NCBI RefSeq assembly: GCF_001434895.1
Contig: NZ_AZEE01000027.1
Span: forward strand, 29,163-93,162
Direction: 5' to 3'
From: Secundilactobacillus odoratitofui DSM 19909 = JCM 15043
Lineage (GTDB): Bacteria; Bacillota; Bacilli; Lactobacillales; Lactobacillaceae
Length of the DNA stretch: 64,000 bases
Below the pieces are notes generated by a model. That model was not told where the DNA came from, did not search any database, and saw only the letters and a list, made by a program, of their open reading frames with translations. A program made the position numbers and the translations under genes. How positions within the stretch are numbered: the first letter of the stretch is position 1; each line of letters opens with the position of its first letter. Positions 62,754 to 64,000 of the stretch are shown piece by piece.

Positions 62754-63683
62754 TTAAAACTGTTCTTGACGCCTCATCTCATTTAGCTTTCGTCCTCGTT
62801 GCAACAAATAAATGGCAACAACTACTAGAACCGAACCAGCAACTTCAACCATGCTAATTGAGAGGTGCAAGAATAGCACGCTTAAGATAAACGTCATCAC
62901 AGGCTGGGCAGCATCCACAATGCTAATCACATCAGATGGTGCGTAATTGGCACTGAACAAGAGCAAACAAAACGGCATGATAGTGCCGACAATGATCACC
63001 GTTGCCATCGACATGATCAACGTACTGGTGATATGAGGTGGGTTAACCCAAATTGGCTGGTGTAGGTTAAATAACACACCGGCAATTAACGTTCCCCAGC
63101 CTAAAATCAAGATTGGCGATTCGCCTGCTTCCACCACGGGTCGAGGCAAAACAACGTAGAAGGCTGCGGTAATACCGGACCCCACGCCCCACAAGAGCGC
63201 GTTCATTGGAATGGCAAGTTCGGAAACATTACCCTTGGTGATGGCTAAAAACACACCAAGTGCGGAAACAACGAAAGCTATGAGATCACTTCGCAACGGT
63301 ATTTGACGTTTAAATACTAACCCGCCAATGACAATAAATAGTGGACTTAAATACTGCAGAATCGTTGCGGAAGCCGCATTACCAGTTTGGACTGACATAT
63401 AAAAGGTCAATAAATTGGCACCAAGGCCAAAAATAGCGTAGGCAATCAACCAGCCTGCCAATCGCCACGACTTGAAAACACCCCAGATTCGACCGCGGGT
63501 CATGACACCTCCAATGAGGAGCAAAACAACCCCTGCACCTAACGTTCTGGCAGACAAGAACCAAGCCGCTGGTATGTTTTGATTCTGTGAAATGAACTGT
63601 AAGACAGTCCCTGAAATCCCCCACATGGCACTGGCAATCAACGCCAGCATGATCCCCTTAGTAACGTGATTTGATTTAGTCAT
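62754..63683 (-). CDS. EamA/DMT family transporter
   Basis: The 309-residue protein has ten membrane segments in two EamA repeats (about residues 8-150 and 160-298). SAMWGISGTVLQFISQN (about 18-34) and PLFIVIGGLVFKRQIPL (about 122-138) fit the family. DMT proteins export amino acids or other metabolites; the substrate cannot be read from sequence. The start follows AGGGAG. Confidence 0.86.
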   Translation of the reverse strand: MTKSNHVTKGIMLALIASAMWGISGTVLQFISQNQNIPAAWFLSARTLGAGVVLLLIGGVMTRGRIWGVFKSWRLAGWLIAYAIFGLGANLLTFYMSVQTGNAASATILQYLSPLFIVIGGLVFKRQIPLRSDLIAFVVSALGVFLAITKGNVSELAIPMNALLWGVGSGITAAFYVVLPRPVVEAGESPILILGWGTLIAGVLFNLHQPIWVNPPHITSTLIMSMATVIIVGTIMPFCLLLFSANYAPSDVISIVDAAQPVMTFILSVLFLHLSISMVEVAGSVLVVVAIYLLQRGRKLNEMRRQEQF

Positions 63684-63787
63684 GCTTAACTCCCTGTCTT
63701 AAAAAATTGATTCTTTTCAGAATACTAAATCATACTGAAAACTACGTGGGAATTATTGGAAAAGATTTCTCATTTTTTATTTAATTA

Positions 63788-64000
63788 GAAGAGGTTTGGA
63801 AAAAGTCTATATTGGTAGGTATCGAATTAATTTCTTAACTCGAAGTGAGTAAAAAATTTCACTTTAACTCAAGACTATTATCTAGTCTAAACGTGCGCAA
63901 AAACTCAGGTCCCGGCCATATAACAAGACCGGCCCGTAGATTCTAAAACCAGGAATCCACGGGCCGGTCTTGTTATATTCTGGGACCTAAACGAGTTTTT
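63788..64000 (-). repeat. Family A hairpin repeat, copy A5 (reaches window end)
   Basis: The tail then hairpin orientation equals A2. The inner stem pairs 63918-63944 with 63952-63978 with about two mismatches. The outer GGTCCC/GGGACC and ACTC/GAGT pairs are present up to the last base. Confidence 0.85.

Noticed and set aside
1..64000. tRNA or rRNA genes
   Set aside because: No cloverleaf with GTTCRA plus CCA end and no rRNA-like block was noticed by eye. A tRNAscan run would be decisive.

Overview
The window is a stretch of a Lactobacillaceae chromosome. The evidence is the heterodimeric LacL/LacM beta-galactosidase, a LacS-type sugar transporter with a fused EIIA domain, CcpA-type cre sites, a T-box leader, a small Fst-like toxin, low-to-mid GC and strong AGGAGG ribosome binding sites. 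A livKHMGF branched-chain amino acid (BCAA) importer plus a PpdK/CcpN pair suggests the Levilactobacillus/Secundilactobacillus/Lentilactobacillus side of the family; that placement is inference. I saw no rRNA, tRNA, CRISPR array, intact transposase or prophage.

Layout. 1-2.1 kb: end of a SNF2 helicase and a VanZ-RDD membrane protein. 2.1-7.4 kb: deoxyribonucleoside operon deoC-deoB-deoD-deoR-pdp with DeoR and cre sites at its promoter. 7.5-10.5 kb: TetR, MFS exporter, DUF975 protein. 10.5-16.2 kb: liv operon ending in a CBS-ACT gene and headed by a Leu/Val leader-peptide attenuator. 16.6-18.9 kb: aldo/keto reductase and the BCAA exporter azlCD. 19.1-23.5 kb: alpha-galactosidase and LacS-like transporter. 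23.6-27.1 kb: ppdK and ccpN. 27.5-37.1 kb: two aldo/keto reductases and a MerR gene that share one operator architecture, with an AP2-domain orphan, a CPBP protease, an ABC exporter and a secreted protein between them. 37.8-42.8 kb: lacLM and an orphan oligopeptide-binding lipoprotein. 43.2-50 kb: small transporters, serine hydrolase, DUF554, GntP permease, isochorismatase-like hydrolase, YjeM-like permease. 50.1-53 kb: an Ile T-box driving a ketopantoate-reductase-family gene, then FabK-like and deformylase-like genes. 53.7-58.6 kb: an FMN-binding protein, two ApbE paralogues and a membrane flavin reductase, then an FAD-linked dehydrogenase. 58.8-64 kb: LCP protein, an amino acid permease under a five-Phe leader peptide, a type I toxin-antitoxin locus and a DMT transporter.

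Two themes stand out. First, amino-acid sensing is dense: two ribosome-mediated attenuators (BCAA and Phe) and one T-box (Ile) control transport and metabolism of hydrophobic amino acids, and a BCAA exporter lies nearby. Second, the intergenic spaces are filled with at least three families of long structured repeats. Family A (5 copies) is a large hairpin with a conserved tail. Family B (8 copies) is a branched fold of about 150-200 nt with a conserved core and helices whose sequences differ between copies while pairing is kept. Family C (3 copies) is a long hairpin with a shared loop. I do not recognise these families, and they are the strongest candidates here for an undescribed element.
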